A DNA stretch of 64,000 nt from Metellina segmentata (GCA_947359465.1 OX375883.1:90390911-90454910), one strand, 5' to 3'; shown: positions 11,915 to 23,035, counted from the stretch's first letter. Made by a program: numbers and translations. Notes: generated by a model not told the origin, from the letters alone.

Positions 11915-12070
11915 CAACTATCCTAATAGAGCAACACATCGGCTATTGGCGACAGTTCGTGATCTATCACCCAAGCTTATGAGACCGAAACTAATAGTAA
12001 CGGGACCCTTGGATTTCGTTCGTTTGCCTAATGGCAATGGACATTTGCCATCAGATTGGTCAACGTGACT
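11915..12070 (-). mobile_element. Very degenerate SINE 3' fragment
   Basis: CTAATAGAGCAACACATCGG, CTATTGGCGACAGTTCGTGAT and CAAGCTTATGAGACCG parallel the SINE minus-strand 3' body (AGAGCAACACAACGGGCTAT, TGACGACGGTCCGGGAT). Identity is low. The apparent 93-codon frame on the plus strand is therefore probably not a gene. Confidence 0.4.
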
Positions 12071-12200
12071 AAACAAGACCATCCATTGATTCAACATCTG
12101 ATTGGACCTCACGACATAATAGTAGTTTTTGGCAATTTTACCACTTGAGGCCCCACTCTAGAAATGCGCACCCGAACATTTGTCTTAGAAGATGTTATAT
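12040..12200. repeat. Left copy of a short duplicated segment around a SINE
   Basis: CATCTGATTGGACCTCACGA and a TAGTAGTTTTTGGCAATTTT block recur in altered form at 12700-12870 (CATCTGATTGGTCTACGGGA, TAGTAGACTTTGGATATTTC). The SINE at 12203-12537 and about 160 bp of spacer lie between the two. Confidence 0.5.
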
Positions 12201-12202
12201 TA

Positions 12203-12537
12203 CGAGGTAAGGTAAGGTAGTTTTAATTAACATCGTACTACTAGAGCAAAACAATGGTCTATTGACGACGGTCCGGGATCAATCTCCTAAGGGAAAGATC
12301 CGAGGATAACACCATGTAGTTTTCACTACGTCAGATGACGAGGTAACACCTGAGTTGGTTTCCCACTCTCCAAACTTCCACAACAATTTATCCTGAGGAC
12401 TTTTGGCCACGGCAGATTTCAGATGCACCAGCTGCTTTTGCACTATACGCTTACAACTATCCATACACTGGCCCGGATTCCAAAAAGGAACTTTCTGCTC
12501 AATAGGCTAAAACCTTAACCACAAGACCGGTCGGTCG
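12203..12537 (-). mobile_element. Full-length SINE, type A head
   Basis: On the minus strand it starts with CGACCGGTCTTGTGGTTAAG, a tRNA-like A-box region, followed by a damaged B-box region near GGAATCCGGGCC. Next come the common body (GTGGAAGTTTGGAGAGTGGG, TCGTCATCTGACGTAG, CATGGTGTTATCCTCGGATC, CGGACCGTCGTCAATAG) and a (TACCT)n-like tail at 12203-12220. About 335 bp. No reliable target duplication could be read. Confidence 0.75.
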
Positions 12538-12699
12538 ACTGTAAAATCACGAAATGAGACGAAAAAATGCCCAATCGTCCGTCAGCTTTGTCGTACAAAT
12601 TAAGTTTTCACCGGCCAAGTCAAATTCAAGGAGATCCAGATAGACGCGATATTTTGCCATAAACCAAGTAAAAGAGTCGAGGGAAACCATTATTCATCA

Positions 12700-12870
12700 T
12701 CTGATTGGTCTACGGGACAGGAGTGGACGCCCTTCTATGTATTCTTCATCTTATTGGTCTTTGCGATATAGTAGTAGACTTTGGATATTTCTCTAATTTT
12801 GTCATCACGATAGAACTACGCATTCACAGATCATTCTGTCATAAGTTATTATATCGCCAAAGGAGGCGGT
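12700..12870. repeat. Right copy of the duplicated segment
   Basis: Partner of 12040-12200; two CATC-TGATTGG / CATCTTATTGG units lie about 50 bp apart. The following 12870-13724 is AT-rich. It contains two short plus-strand frames (13350-13538, 13538-13750) that match no family I know. Confidence 0.45.
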
Positions 12871-13724
12871 AAGAGGCCAAATAAGCTAATCAAAATTCCA
12901 TATTGCAGTCACGTTACTACTAGTGAACATGGTGGCCACACTTTTTGAAGCAACCCTCAACAGCAGTGCTAATTCTGCTTAGATTTTACGCCTATATTTT
13001 TACTGATACTGAAGAGGAAAAAACACTAAGTATAGTAACATGAATAGAACTAGCACCTAACAATAGCTCGCATATTGCTAGAACAGTTGGGAAACCAACA
13101 ATCCCAATGTGTGGGAGAAATATAATTCTGTATGCACGAGATGGTTTTGAATTAAAGTGTTCAAAAATTGAATGTAGTCACCTAATTATGTAATTAATCT
13201 ATACTTGAAGATCTGGAATAGAATTTTTAAATTAGTTTTGTTTCTTTATCGACCCAATAGTTTTCATTGTTCTGCGTTCACTGGATCTCTGCGTAATAAA
13301 TTGTATGTACTCACATAAATTGAATCTGAATTTTGTATTAATAGAATAATTGAATAGACTGATGTCTTTTCCTGTTATTGGACCCAAAGTAATAAAAATA
13401 ATCGGTGAAAGAAAAATGGAAGAGCATACGAGTTATTTTTGTGTCCAATGGAATTCCGAAGAATCTAGAAAACCAATTAAAGGTTATTATCTTTCGAAAA
13501 TTCCATCACTAATCAAGAATAAATTAAATGATTTCTAATGCATGGTAATGAAGCAATTTCCAATAATTATCTGAATCCAATGAAACTGCATCGACGAATA
13601 AATGCTTTATTAACCACTTATCTGTTTTTTAGTCTTATTTTGAACATTTTGAGATTGAACACATTTTTTCAACTGATGTGCAGTGAATATGAGGCAATTT
13701 CTGTAAAGCTGAATATAGGTGGCA

Positions 13725-14015
13725 ATAGTGTTTCTGTGGCGATTCATTAACGTATTCTGGACGTAGCGTAAGCTGGTATGCTTTTTGAATAAGATTTCAA
13801 CAGTTCGGCATAAATAATTTCAAGGAACAAATTTCTTTTGATTAATTGGCGTGTCATGGAAGTTTTGAGATAGTGTTTCTGTGGCGATTCATTAACGTAT
13901 TCTGGACGTAGAGTAAGCTGGTATGCTTTTTGAATAAGATTTCAACAGTTCGGCATAAATAATTTCAAGGAACAAATTTCTTTTGATTAATTGGCGTGTC
14001 ATGGAAGTTTTGAGA
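13725..14015. repeat. Near-perfect 145-bp tandem duplication
   Basis: ATAGTGTTTCTGTGGCGATT starts at 13725 and again at 13870. The two 145-bp units are almost identical; the one difference I see is GTAGCGTAAG versus GTAGAGTAAG. The near identity implies a recent event, or an assembly or sequencing artefact. 14016-14376 is AT-rich spacer. Confidence 0.92.
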
Positions 14016-14376
14016 GTGAAGTGCCAGCTCACAAATATGACCTCATCAATCTATCGTGGTTCAAATTTGTTCTTTCATTACTAACATACATTTATTTTCT
14101 CCTTCACAAAATACAAATATTTTGAATTTTAATATAGAAATCAAATTAATTTGACAACAGGAGGTTAATACTTTATTAATTGTAATTTTTAGAAGGGGTA
14201 AAATAGACTGAAACATTATAAATATCAAATATTATCGTGGTTCATAAAGGGTGAACGTTAGTGAATACGTGTGTAAGGAAATCATCCACTGACGGTTACA
14301 TATAAACTGTATCTCCAACACAAACACCAAAATTCCCTTTCATTCGAAATTCTAATTTTGCAAATCCTTTCCATCA

Positions 14377-14700
14377 GTACGACAGCAGTATCTTTGCTAA
14401 GAAAAACGGAAACGGATTAGCCACCGAAGTTTTACGAGTTCAAAACTAGGCCTAAACTAAGACCGGGGGGGGGGAGTAGGTTAAATCAGGCGTGGCTCTA
14501 AATGTCCTCTCGCTGGCGTAGTGTGGATGTTTGGAGAGTGGGGTGCCATCTCATGTGTTAACCTTGTCATATGATTGTTGTTCAAAATTATGTGGTGTCG
14601 TCCTCGGATCTTTTTCTTCGGGTATGATCCCGAACCATCGTCAATAGCCCTTTGTGTTGTTCCAGTGTGTAGTTAGCAACACAGGTACAGGTTGAGTTCC
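14377..14700 (+). mobile_element. Degenerate SINE, type B head
   Basis: The head reads TACGACAGCAGTATCTTTGC, ACGGATTAGCCACCGAAG, then ACGAGTTCAAAACTAGG, matching the type B copy at 49176-49488. The body follows: GTGGATGTTTGGAGAGTGGG, CTTGTCATATGATTGTTG, GTGGTGTCGTCCTCGGATC, CATCGTCAATAGCCC. It carries a poly-G run (14464-14473) and no clear (TACC)n tail. Confidence 0.7.
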
Positions 14701-14731
14701 TGAAATAATACGAGGGAAATATCCCGCAATT

Positions 14732-15185
14732 TTCAAATACAGTCAGATGACGAGGTCAACTCAACTGACATCCTAATTTCCAAACGTACACACAGCGAAA
14801 ACGTAAGAACATCGGAGTCATTTCAAATGCTGTCAGATGACGAGGTCAATTCAACTGACATCCTAATCTCCAAACGTCCACACTGCAAAAACGTAAGAAC
14901 ATCGGAGTCATTTCAAATGCTGTCAGATGACGAGGTCAATTCAACTGATATCCTAATCTCCATACGTCCACACTGTTAGAACGTAAGAACATCGGAGTCA
15001 TTTCAAATACAGTCAGATGCCGAGGTCAACTCAACTGAGATCCTAATCTCCAAACGTTCACACTGCGAAAATGTAAGAACATCGGAGTCATTTCAAACAC
15101 AGTCAGATGACGAGGTCAACTCAACTGACATCCTAATCGCCAAACGCCACACTGCGAAAACGTAAGAACATCGGTGACCTCGACA
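14732..15185 (-). repeat. 90-bp tandem array derived from a SINE body segment
   Basis: Five units with an exact 90-bp period: the marker GTCAGATG(A/C)CGAGG begins at 14742, 14832, 14922, 15012 and 15102. Each unit carries GATGACGAGGTCAACTCAA, CATCCTAATCTCCAAACG, TCCACACTGCGAAAACGT and AAGAACATCGG. These parallel, in the same order, the minus-strand SINE body (GATGACGAGGTAACACCTGA, CACTCTCCAAACTTCCACA, CAACGTGAGGACATT). Unit-to-unit identity is high. Confidence 0.85.
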
Positions 15186-15189
15186 AACT

Positions 15190-15300
15190 GAAACTACATC
15201 AGCCCCACCTACATGACGGTCTTTAGGTGCGAGATTTTCATACTTTTAACCATACTGTTGCTAATCCGCGACTGGACTCTACCAACTGTGCTACCTTGAT
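15190..15300 (-). mobile_element. SINE fragment continuing from the 90-bp array
   Basis: After the last unit the sequence runs on through CAGCCCCACCTACATGACGG, TCTTTAGGTGCGAG and TTGCTAATCCGCG, in the order of the remaining minus-strand type B SINE. It suggests that the array formed inside a SINE copy. Confidence 0.45.
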
Positions 15301-15477
15301 TACCCCTCTCCCAGAAACAATCGTGATTTTAATAATGTATCGAGTTTTCGTTTTCTTTTCACTTCCAATCGTATACAATAGTTGTTGGGTAAATGTTAAA
15401 CTAAAGAATCTGATTCATTTTAACACTCTAGGAAACTGTTAAATATCGTTCAAACTACAATATCTGTGGCTATCATA

Positions 15478-15529
15478 CTGTTATTTAGTGTTGTTACATA
15501 TTCTGACACTTCACAACTCTAAATAACAG
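15478..15529. repeat. Inverted repeat (17-bp arms, ~18-bp loop)
   Basis: CTGTTATTTAGTGTTGT is followed by ACAACTCTAAATAACAG; the arms pair at 16 of 17 positions. It could fold as a hairpin. No terminator or RNA gene context is visible. Confidence 0.75.
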
Positions 15530-15699
15530 CACTGACAAATGCAGCACTGACAATCACCAACCTGAAATGACAAAATTCGGAGTAATTCTATTTGGACTAG
15601 CATGGCAGTACGTAACACCGACTTTATATACTTTCAGATGAAAACATTCAATGTTATAATAAAAAACATTTTTATTTTTGTTTTTATCAACATCCGATA

Positions 15700-16640
15700 A
15701 AAATCTGCATATTTATTATCACAGCCAGTACCAAAAGAAATAAACGGCAATAAAACGGGGATCATCCCAAAAATGCCATTCCGCCAATCGCATGCAATGC
15801 TGACTCGACTGACAAGCGCTTTTGCACTAAAAGCAACCAAAACGCCCAAAGAAAAACCTCCCCTTCCCTCAAAAAAAGTATCCCCTCAATAAAATTCTCA
15901 GCAGGGGGTTTCGAAAGCCGAAATCAAATTTTCTATCCCACCTTTGATACCCAACACTTCAAAATCTATCACTCCTCCCGCACACGAAAAGGCTTAAGAA
16001 TGTTATTACCCTCAGAAAAAGAATTCCCCCACAAAAAATATCAGACACAATATGCTTTCGATTACTGCTTCAGCCATAACCGTTTGGTGGAATAGTTTGG
16101 GCGTGGAATTTATGGCTCCTAGAGTTTGCACTGGTGAAAAACCTTCATGGAATCTTAGGAGTCTAGCGGGATACTATTGGTGCCCGCCACAATCTTCTAA
16201 CTCCCAGGCGATGGCCGACTAGGGAGAACTTCCGGGATAAAAATGGCGGAGCAATCCACTTCAATCTCACCTCACCCCCTGTGGCCACCAGCTTTCATCA
16301 CGTGAAGTTCTTTGTCTTCTTTTGGGGGGAATGTTCCACGCGCAGGTGGTATGCGAAGAAGCCTGGTAACCTCTTTGGAAGCACGTGAGTTCATATGTAT
16401 CTCCTGTCGTCGACAATCTTAGTATTTCAAGAAGTCTATAAAGGTTTTATAAAAAGGTTTAAGCGGATCTAGAAAATGTAAATTTTAGTTGTCGATTCTT
16501 TAGGTTTGCGACACCAGGGCATTGGAAGAGAGGTTTACTGCTTAAACATAAATCAGTAGGAATGGGAAGATTTTATTTCCGTTACCGAAATTCTTTCGTA
16601 TGGTACTTATCGGTGTTATCTTAATCCTTGGTGTAGTTTC
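15700..16640. other. Complex non-repetitive island
   Basis: Higher complexity and more CpG than neighbours. Blocks include GGGCGTGGAATTTATGGCTC, GGGATACTATTGGTGCCCGC and CCACGCGCAGGTGGTATGCG. No open frame is convincing. The TTTATGG motif resembles Caudal/posterior-Hox binding sites, but a single motif proves nothing. Confidence 0.4.
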
Positions 16641-16649
16641 GATGAGATC

Positions 16650-18265
16650 TCTTCAGTAAGGATTTGAACAATTTTGCCGATGACGAGATATCTCGTTAAC
16701 AGGATATTTCACTTAATGATGAAGATTTTAAGATGTGGTCAGTATTTTTTTCCCCAAGGGTGAGATATTATCGGTCACGATCTGGTCCATATTTATCTTT
16801 CCAAGGGCGAGATATTGTTGGTCAAGACCTGGTCAATATTTTTTTCCAAGGGTAAGATATTTTCGGTCAAGATCTGGTCACTATTTTTTTCCAAGGGCGA
16901 TATAGATACTGTCGGTCAAGATCTGGTCAATATTATTTTTTCCATGGGTGAGATAATTGTCTGTAAAGATCTGGTCGAAATTTCCTCCAAGTGCGAGATA
17001 TTGTCGCTCAAAAGCTGGTCACTATTTTTTTTCGAAGTACGGGATAGATATTGTCTGTCACGATATGGTCCATATTTCTTCTTCCAAGTGCGAGATATTG
17101 TCGGTCAAGATCTGGGCACTATTTTTTTACCAAGGGCGAGATAGATATTGTCGATCAAGATCTGGTCAATATTATTTTTTCCATGGGTGAGATAATTGTC
17201 TGTAAAGATCTGGTCAAAATTTCCTCCAAGTGCGAGATATTGTCGCTCAAAAGCTGGTCACTATTTTTTTTCGAAGTACGGGATAGATATTGTCTGTCAC
17301 GATATGGTCCATATTTCTTCTTCCAAGTGCGAGATATTGTCGGTCAAGATCTGGGCACTATTTTTTTACCAAGGGCGAGATAGATATTGTCGATCAAGAT
17401 CTGGTCAATATTATTTTTTCCATGGGTGAGATAATTGTCTGTAAAGATCTGGTCAAAATTTCCTCCAAGTGCGAGATATTGTCGCTCAAAAGCTGGTCAC
17501 TATTTTTTTTCGAAGTACGGGATAGATATTGTCTGTCACGATATGGTCCATATTTCTTCTTCCAAGTGCGAGATATTGTCGGTCAAGATCTGGGCACTAT
17601 TTTTTTACCAAGGGCGAGATAGATATTGTCGATCAAGATCTGGTCAATATTATTTTTTCCATGGGTGAGATAATTGTCTGTAAAGATCTGGTCAAAATTT
17701 CCTCCAAGTGCGAGATATTGTCGCTCAAAAGCTGGTCACTATTTTTTTTCGAAGTACGGGATAGATATTGTCTGTCACGATAAGGTCCATATTTCTTCTT
17801 CCAAGTGCGAGATATTGTCGGTCAAGATCTGGGCACTATTTATTTTACCAAGGGCGAGATAGATATTGTCGATCAAGATCTGGTCAATATTCTTTTTTCC
17901 ATGGGTGAGATAATTGTCTGTAAAAATCTGGTCAAAATTTCCTCCAAGGGCATGATATTGTCGCTCAAAAGCTGGTCAATATTTTTCTCCAAGGGCGAGA
18001 TATTGTCGGTCAAGGTCTGGTCAAAATTTCTTCCAAGGTCGCGATATTGTCGGTCAAGATCGGTTCACTATTTTTTTCCAAGGGTGAGGTAGCTATTGTC
18101 GGTCAATGTCGGGTCACAATTTCTTCCAAGATTAAGATACTGTCGGTCAAGGTCGGGTCAAAATTTCTTCCAAGGTCAAGATACTGTCGGTCAAGATCTG
18201 GTCAGTATTATTTTCCATGGGCGAGATATTGTCGGTCAAAATCTCATTAGTTTTGTTAATGACGA
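16650..18265 (+). repeat. Palindromic satellite array B (239-bp higher-order unit)
   Basis: Monomers read GCGAGATATTGTCGGTCAAG, then ATCTGGTCAATATTTTTTTCC, AAGG (about 46-48 bp), a derivative of the same family. The exact palindrome ACGAGATATCTCGT is at 16683-16696 near the left edge. Five monomers form a unit repeating with an exact 239-bp period (starts near 16957, 17196, 17435 and 17674); the first copies are essentially identical, the fourth diverges. Because 239 is not a multiple of three, apparent proteins shift frame between copies, as expected of non-coding DNA. Confidence 0.92.
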
Positions 18266-18305
18266 TATACCTCTCGAGGCAACCAGGAGGGTGAACGCTT
18301 GACAA
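18257..18305 (+). repeat. Right-hand unique flank of the satellite family
   Basis: The last monomer (AATGACGATATACCTCTCG) runs into AGGCAACCAGGAGGGTGAAC. The same kind of exit occurs at 33600-33645 (GAGACAACCACAAAGAGGGT) and, inverted, at 63205-63240 (GAGATAACCACCAGAAGGGT). Confidence 0.65.
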
Positions 18306-18545
18306 GTCTCCGAGGATAACATAACGAGGTAATTTTGATCCACGATAGGATGTCGAGGTAACACAGGAGCTCGCATCGCACTCTCCAAACTTTCACACCA
18401 CGCCAACATGCAGACATCTGAGGCCACGAAAGATTTAACGTACACCAGGCCACTTTGAATACGACGGTCTGTGGTTGGATTCGAACTCGCCACCTTCCAT
18501 TTGCTAATCCCTTGCTCTTCAAACAGGGCCACCACATTCCGCTAG
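18305..18545 (-). mobile_element. SINE, type B head, 3'-truncated
   Basis: Minus-strand order: head GGCCCTGTTTGAAGAGCAAG, GGATTAGCAAATGGAAGG, GGCGAGTTCGAATCCAACC (clear B-box-like element), then body GTGTACGTTAAATCTTTCG, GGTGTGAAAGTTTGGAGAG and ACCTCG. The 3' third joins the satellite flank directly. The overlapping ~95-codon open frames are translations of this SINE, not a gene. Confidence 0.75.
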
Positions 18546-18589
18546 CCTGCTAGAACCCGCTTTATACGTGAGGTTTTTTTTTTCACTGT

Positions 18590-18716
18590 TAAGGTATTTT
18601 AATTAAACGTAGTATCAGAGCAACGTAATAGGCTATTGACGACAGTCCGGCATCAATCCCCTAAGGGAAAGATCCGAGGACAAAACTGCGTAATTTTGAA
18701 CCACGGTAAAAAAAAA
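18590..18716 (-). mobile_element. SINE 3' end fragment
   Basis: TTAAGGTATTTTAATTAAAC, CAGAGCAACGTAATAGGCTA, TTGACGACAGTCCGGCATCA, CCTAAGGGAAAGATCCGAGG and TTTTGAACCACGGT match the terminal ~125 bp of the SINE on the minus strand. Confidence 0.8.
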
Positions 18717-19479
18717 ACGGTGAAAGAGTTTCTAATTGGAAACACAAAAAGAAGTTACTTAAAAAATAATAAGGAAATATACTCCCAATTGAAGAACTAT
18801 TACCTTAAAAATTAATTGAGGTATCATTTTTGCTGCTATTGGTACTTATTTCTCCCTACTCCAAATGTGTATGTTTTGAGTAATTACAGATAAATTTCAT
18901 TACGAAGGTATTTGTAAATTTTTTTACTTATTTGTATTTGACATGTTTTTAGTTAAAGCAGGAAATTGCAAGCAGTTTTTTTTTTCTAATGGCGGGCACA
19001 TTTGACCTAAGTCATTGGCCACTACAAGGCCGGAAATGATGGCCACTAATTGCAAGAATAGAGTTAATATTCACTCTATTTATAACATGTTGTAAATTCA
19101 TTCGACTAACATGACAAGTGTCTCCATTTTGGGAATTATACAGGATGGACGTACTCAAAAAACTGTAGCGCCCTCTATATTAGCTTCAGAAAGCCTCTTT
19201 CCATTGGTCAAAAATTGTAAAACTAATTTGGAGCAATGCAGGGAAAACTGCAGGTTGCATAATGGGGAAATGAGTGTAAGTTCGCCAGAGGGTCTAAACG
19301 AAATTTCATTTCGTTTGAACTTGATAGGTTCAATTTCTGAAACATGAATTATTATCCCCAAACACAATATCGTTTATACTATATCGTGATACAAGTCCTT
19401 AAAAAGCCATTTATACCGGCTAATACCAACTCCCCAAACAACCACTTTGCCTTTTATTTAATATCCCTCCCATATCTCT
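18717..19479. other. AT-rich spacer with a mixed-composition patch
   Basis: No gene or known repeat. Around 19160-19300 there is a GTAGCGCCCTCTATATTA block and a CGCCAGAGGGTCTAA block, which may be decayed inverted ends of a small MITE, but the match is too short to call. The open frames on both strands here share the same bases and match nothing I know. Confidence 0.4.
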
Positions 19480-19945
19480 AAGCGACGCTACGATTTTCCA
19501 AAATTGAACTCGTGCCAGTCACAGTTAAAGAATGACAATAGCGAAAAGCAATTAGAGCGAGCCAGGCGCGAGGAGGAAAAAAAAGGTGGAGTCACCATTT
19601 CGAATTAAATACACACAACGCGAGTGTGAAAGCCCGTGGCACGTATCAGTCCGTCATGGCGTCTTAGCAGAATGAGAAATGGAGACAATTTTTAATCAAT
19701 TATCTGAGTGAGATATTCATCTTTGAGACTCAAAGGTCCGCCTCACCACTTGCAGTAATTGCAATGCAAAGCTATCGTTTTCTGGAATTATTGATTGGAA
19801 TTTCCTGTAATTAATGGAAAGAAGTGCGAATTCGAATCTGGCAGCGTGGAATTTTCGTTTGCGGAAGTGAAATTAAAGCCTATGTTGCCCGATAAAACGC
19901 ATTTAAGTTGGTAGAACTGTCGGCCTTGCATATAATTTGGCTTTG
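19480..19945. promoter_or_regulatory. Candidate conserved non-coding (regulatory) island
   Basis: Non-repetitive, balanced-composition DNA with a dense series of homeodomain/POU-like motifs: TTTTTAATCAATTATC (19688-19705), AATTGCAATGCAAAG, GGAATTATTGATTGG and CTGTAATTAATGG (to about 19819). There is no open frame. This is inference from motif density only; conservation must be shown by alignment. Confidence 0.35.
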
Positions 19946-21019
19946 TTTCCCGAGCGGTATTTTTTGGTGTAACGTTTGCGACAATTAATCAACATTACTG
20001 AATTATTTTATCCTAAAATAGTTTATCAATATTGCGTTTTATATATATGTATTTGAAAAGCGATTTGAGGTTTGTTTTTTATGTTTTGTAGATTACTGTA
20101 GAGGAAAATAAAATGGCGTTAACATTTCGTATTTTTAGAAGCGCAACATAGTTTCGTCTTTAATAAGAGTAGTGTAATTATAATTAGCCTAGTTCTTAAT
20201 TTTCCATTATGTATGAAATGAAGTGATCTATGCGTATATCAAAAGAGAAAATTAATTAATTTCCAAAGTAAATGTTATAGTGAAGATGTATTTTAATTCA
20301 TTTTTAAGAATTGGAAATATACAGCGAATCGAAAAAGAATTAAGCAATCTCCATATTTGTAATTTTTGCCATGTAGTTTATATTAAAATTTTGTATTAAA
20401 ATTTTAATTTGTTTCAAATATTTTAATATTTTTATCTATTTAAAATTGTGCGATTGAAAACCTCTGCATTTCTGATATTAGTCTTAACAAAATAAATATT
20501 AGAAGTTCGGCTAAAATAAATTAAAATGTTACAATTTATAAAATCAGTAATATAGAAATAGTCTTTCACCTTTGGTAAAAAAGTATAAACCGTTCATTCC
20601 CTAAAAAACCGTAAAAACTATGTCCCCTCTGTTGCACTACTAGTTCACTTTGTTACACTGTATATGCAACAGGGTGGACAGTTAACCCTAAAAGCAGAAT
20701 TGTATCTTAAAATTTCATGAACAGTCAAAAAACTAAAGAGCATTTAACAACTGTTAATAATACACTTCCTCTTCGTGATTTATTTCATTAAAAAGTAGTT
20801 ATTAGATTAAAAAAAATGGTGTAAGAGAGTGAACTTATACTAATTACATTTAAGTAATCGTAGACATAAAATCCATCTTAGGTTTTTCTTGAATATTCAA
20901 TACAATATGACTGACACATAAGAAATGAACACAAAACCCTTTAAAGAGTTCAGTAGAGTTGCCAAATTTAATGTAATTTAATTTTTATTTTTGAAACTCC
21001 TTGTAACAAAGTGGACTAA
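19946..21019. other. AT-rich spacer, no feature recognised
   Basis: Low-complexity AT-rich DNA without a supportable reading frame, repeat array or element end. Confidence 0.55.
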
Positions 21020-21444
21020 GGCCCGATGTACACATCCGGTCTGAGATACGGTCTGAGATACATTTGATCCAATGGAGTAGTGCACACATGCCTCTGGCGC
21101 CGCTGCGGTGACGCACGTCCAACTTGCGTGCAATTCGTACCGCAGTTCCCCACGGCGCCGCAGCTCACAGCACACGCTTCTCCGGTCTCAAGTATCTTGT
21201 TTTCATAAATAAATGGAATATAAATAGTAATTAATAAATGGTTCTATCCAGTAACGTCTATTCTGTTTCAAACTATACTTTTGTACACCAAGTAAACGAA
21301 ATAAACACGTTTTCTTCGCTAGAATATTTATCGCAAATGGCGTGAAATGAGTACTTGCGTCATTTCACGGTTATGTGTGCATAATTGGTCTTCGGTACCG
21401 CAGCGGCGCCGCACGTTGAAAAACCGGATGTGTCCACCGGGCCT
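21020..21444. mobile_element. MITE with ~23-bp terminal inverted repeats
   Basis: The left end AGGCCCGATGTACACATCC mirrors the right end GGATGTGTCCACCGGGCCT. Both are followed inward by a second inverted pair of GC-rich blocks (GGCGCCGCTGCGGT near 21097; ACCGCAGCGGCGCCGC near 21397). Flanks read CTA on the left and TAA on the right, so a 2-bp TA duplication is possible; the superfamily is unresolved. No transposase is present. The minus-strand frame at 20978-21175 translates the GC-rich arm and is not a gene. Confidence 0.8.
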
Positions 21445-22295
21445 TAATAGTACTGAATAAAATTTGGGACACACACATAAAAATCTATATCTCTAAAAAT
21501 AAAAATAAATTTAGAAACGTGTTTCGTCAGTAATTTTATTAATTAATTGTTTCATTATCTATTATATAACTTAGTATTATATCTCCCAACCAATTCATTA
21601 CAAATCTTCAAACTATTTATCATTATTTATCTTCAAATGTTCTAAATTTGATCCTGGGACAGCTTGTTTACAGCTGGCATGCAATACCGAGTTATACATA
21701 TTGGTTTTTTTTTAAATTTATTGTAGTTAATTTTTACACTTGAAAAACAATTTTATCCTCAACTAAGAAAAGTAGGATGAGATCAAGAAACAAACACAAC
21801 TATTTTTCAAAGCATATTATTATTTAATTAAAAAATACTAACTTATCGGTCATATTTTTTACATTTTTTTTGGGAATGGTCCAAGTGTTAAAAAAACCCA
21901 TGAAAATAAATGTTGACTTGTTTGTATTTTGTTTTACACATTCGATAGCTTTACTTCTAAATATCATTGTTTGCACCTGGTGCTTGGTGAAATGGGAACT
22001 AATTTTTTCTACCCAAGTCGAAGATAGATGTCACTGTATTAAATTGAATTAAAATGTGTAATTTCTTCAACAATTCTTATAAACATAATAATAGACAAAA
22101 ATCTTTAAACTGAAGTCATTTTATGTAATTATTTTTATGCATCCTAACCTTTTATGGGACTTTCTAAGTTTTGAGTTATTGCCATGTTGTGAAATATTTG
22201 GATTTAAACAACAAGTATTTCTTCACGCCAGCTTATAGGAAATAGAAAGGATGAACCATGTTTTATTATCATTATTCAACAATCCATTAGCAGTT
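21445..22295. other. AT-rich spacer
   Basis: No tandem array or element ends. A short plus-strand frame (21870-22052) is unrecognised and is not called. Confidence 0.5.
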
Positions 22296-22299
22296 TTAA

Positions 22300-23035
22300 G
22301 GGGTCCGGGACACATTGAAAAAAAATTAATTAATTAATTTATAATTTGAATTTTTTTGTACTGATTACCCACCTAACAATTAGCGAAATAACAACACAAA
22401 TTTTTTCCAAAAGTTCTTTAAAAATTTTTAATTAAAAGTTTTTGAAAAAAAGAGGTGTCATTTTAATTTGCTAAGGCTCAAAATATGCTTGATCAATTTT
22501 CAAAATTCTTGCAGTAAATAATTCACAAATTTATAAACTTTAATTTTAATTCAGCAATTTAAAAAATATTAATTTAATAAAAAATAAAAAAAATATTTGA
22601 AGGAAAATTTTTGAAAATTTTAAAGTACTTTTTTTTTTTAAGTCATATTTTTAAAAGTAAATATTTGTTTCAAATTTTCTGAATCAAAATTAAAGTATAA
22701 TGTTTGAAAAAGATATATTCCAAATTTCAACCCTTAAACTTTATCGGTTTTCGACTTATAGCAATTTGAATACAGGAAATCTAGAAAAAATGTATCATGG
22801 AGAAAAACGCATTTAAAGTTTTAAATACAGATGTTGTTGCCAACAACAGCTTGACAACAACTGTCAAGAGTGTTAGATTTTCAAAACAACGCACCACAAA
22901 AATTATTATATCTCTAGTTCTAATTAAGATAGAAACATGATTTAGACGTCATTTTAAGCAGAAAAACACAGAGAATTTCTTAAAATAATAAAAAATTATT
23001 TCGAAAATTTGACGATTTTTGTGTCCCGGACCCCC
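22300..23035 (+). mobile_element. TTAA-flanked MITE, copy 1
   Basis: Begins GGGGTCCGGGACACATTG and ends GTGTCCCGGACCCCC, a 15-bp inverted terminal repeat. TTAA lies immediately outside on each side (22296-22299 and 23036-23039). The interior is AT-rich, about 736 bp, non-coding. A TTAA target duplication is typical of piggyBac-type transposition, but the terminal sequence does not start with the usual CCC, so family assignment is tentative. A second copy is at 41858-42536. Confidence 0.85.

Noticed and set aside
16815..18302. Series of 60-110-codon open frames with near-identical proteins, as if a repeated gene family
   Set aside because: They are translations of satellite array B. The unit is 239 bp, not a multiple of three, so the 'proteins' overlap in several phases. 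Length without stops reflects the repeat composition.
18236..18537. Two overlapping ~95-codon minus-strand frames
   Set aside because: Both translate the type B SINE copy, in different phases.
19160..19300. Small MITE suggested by GCGCCCTCTATA and CCAGAGGGTC
   Set aside because: The putative inverted ends share fewer than 10 bp and no target duplication is visible.
21017..21447. PIF/Harbinger assignment for the MITE at 21020-21444
   Set aside because: Flanking triplets do not give a clean 3-bp TWA duplication once the inverted repeats are aligned. Only a TA duplication is consistent, so the superfamily is left open.
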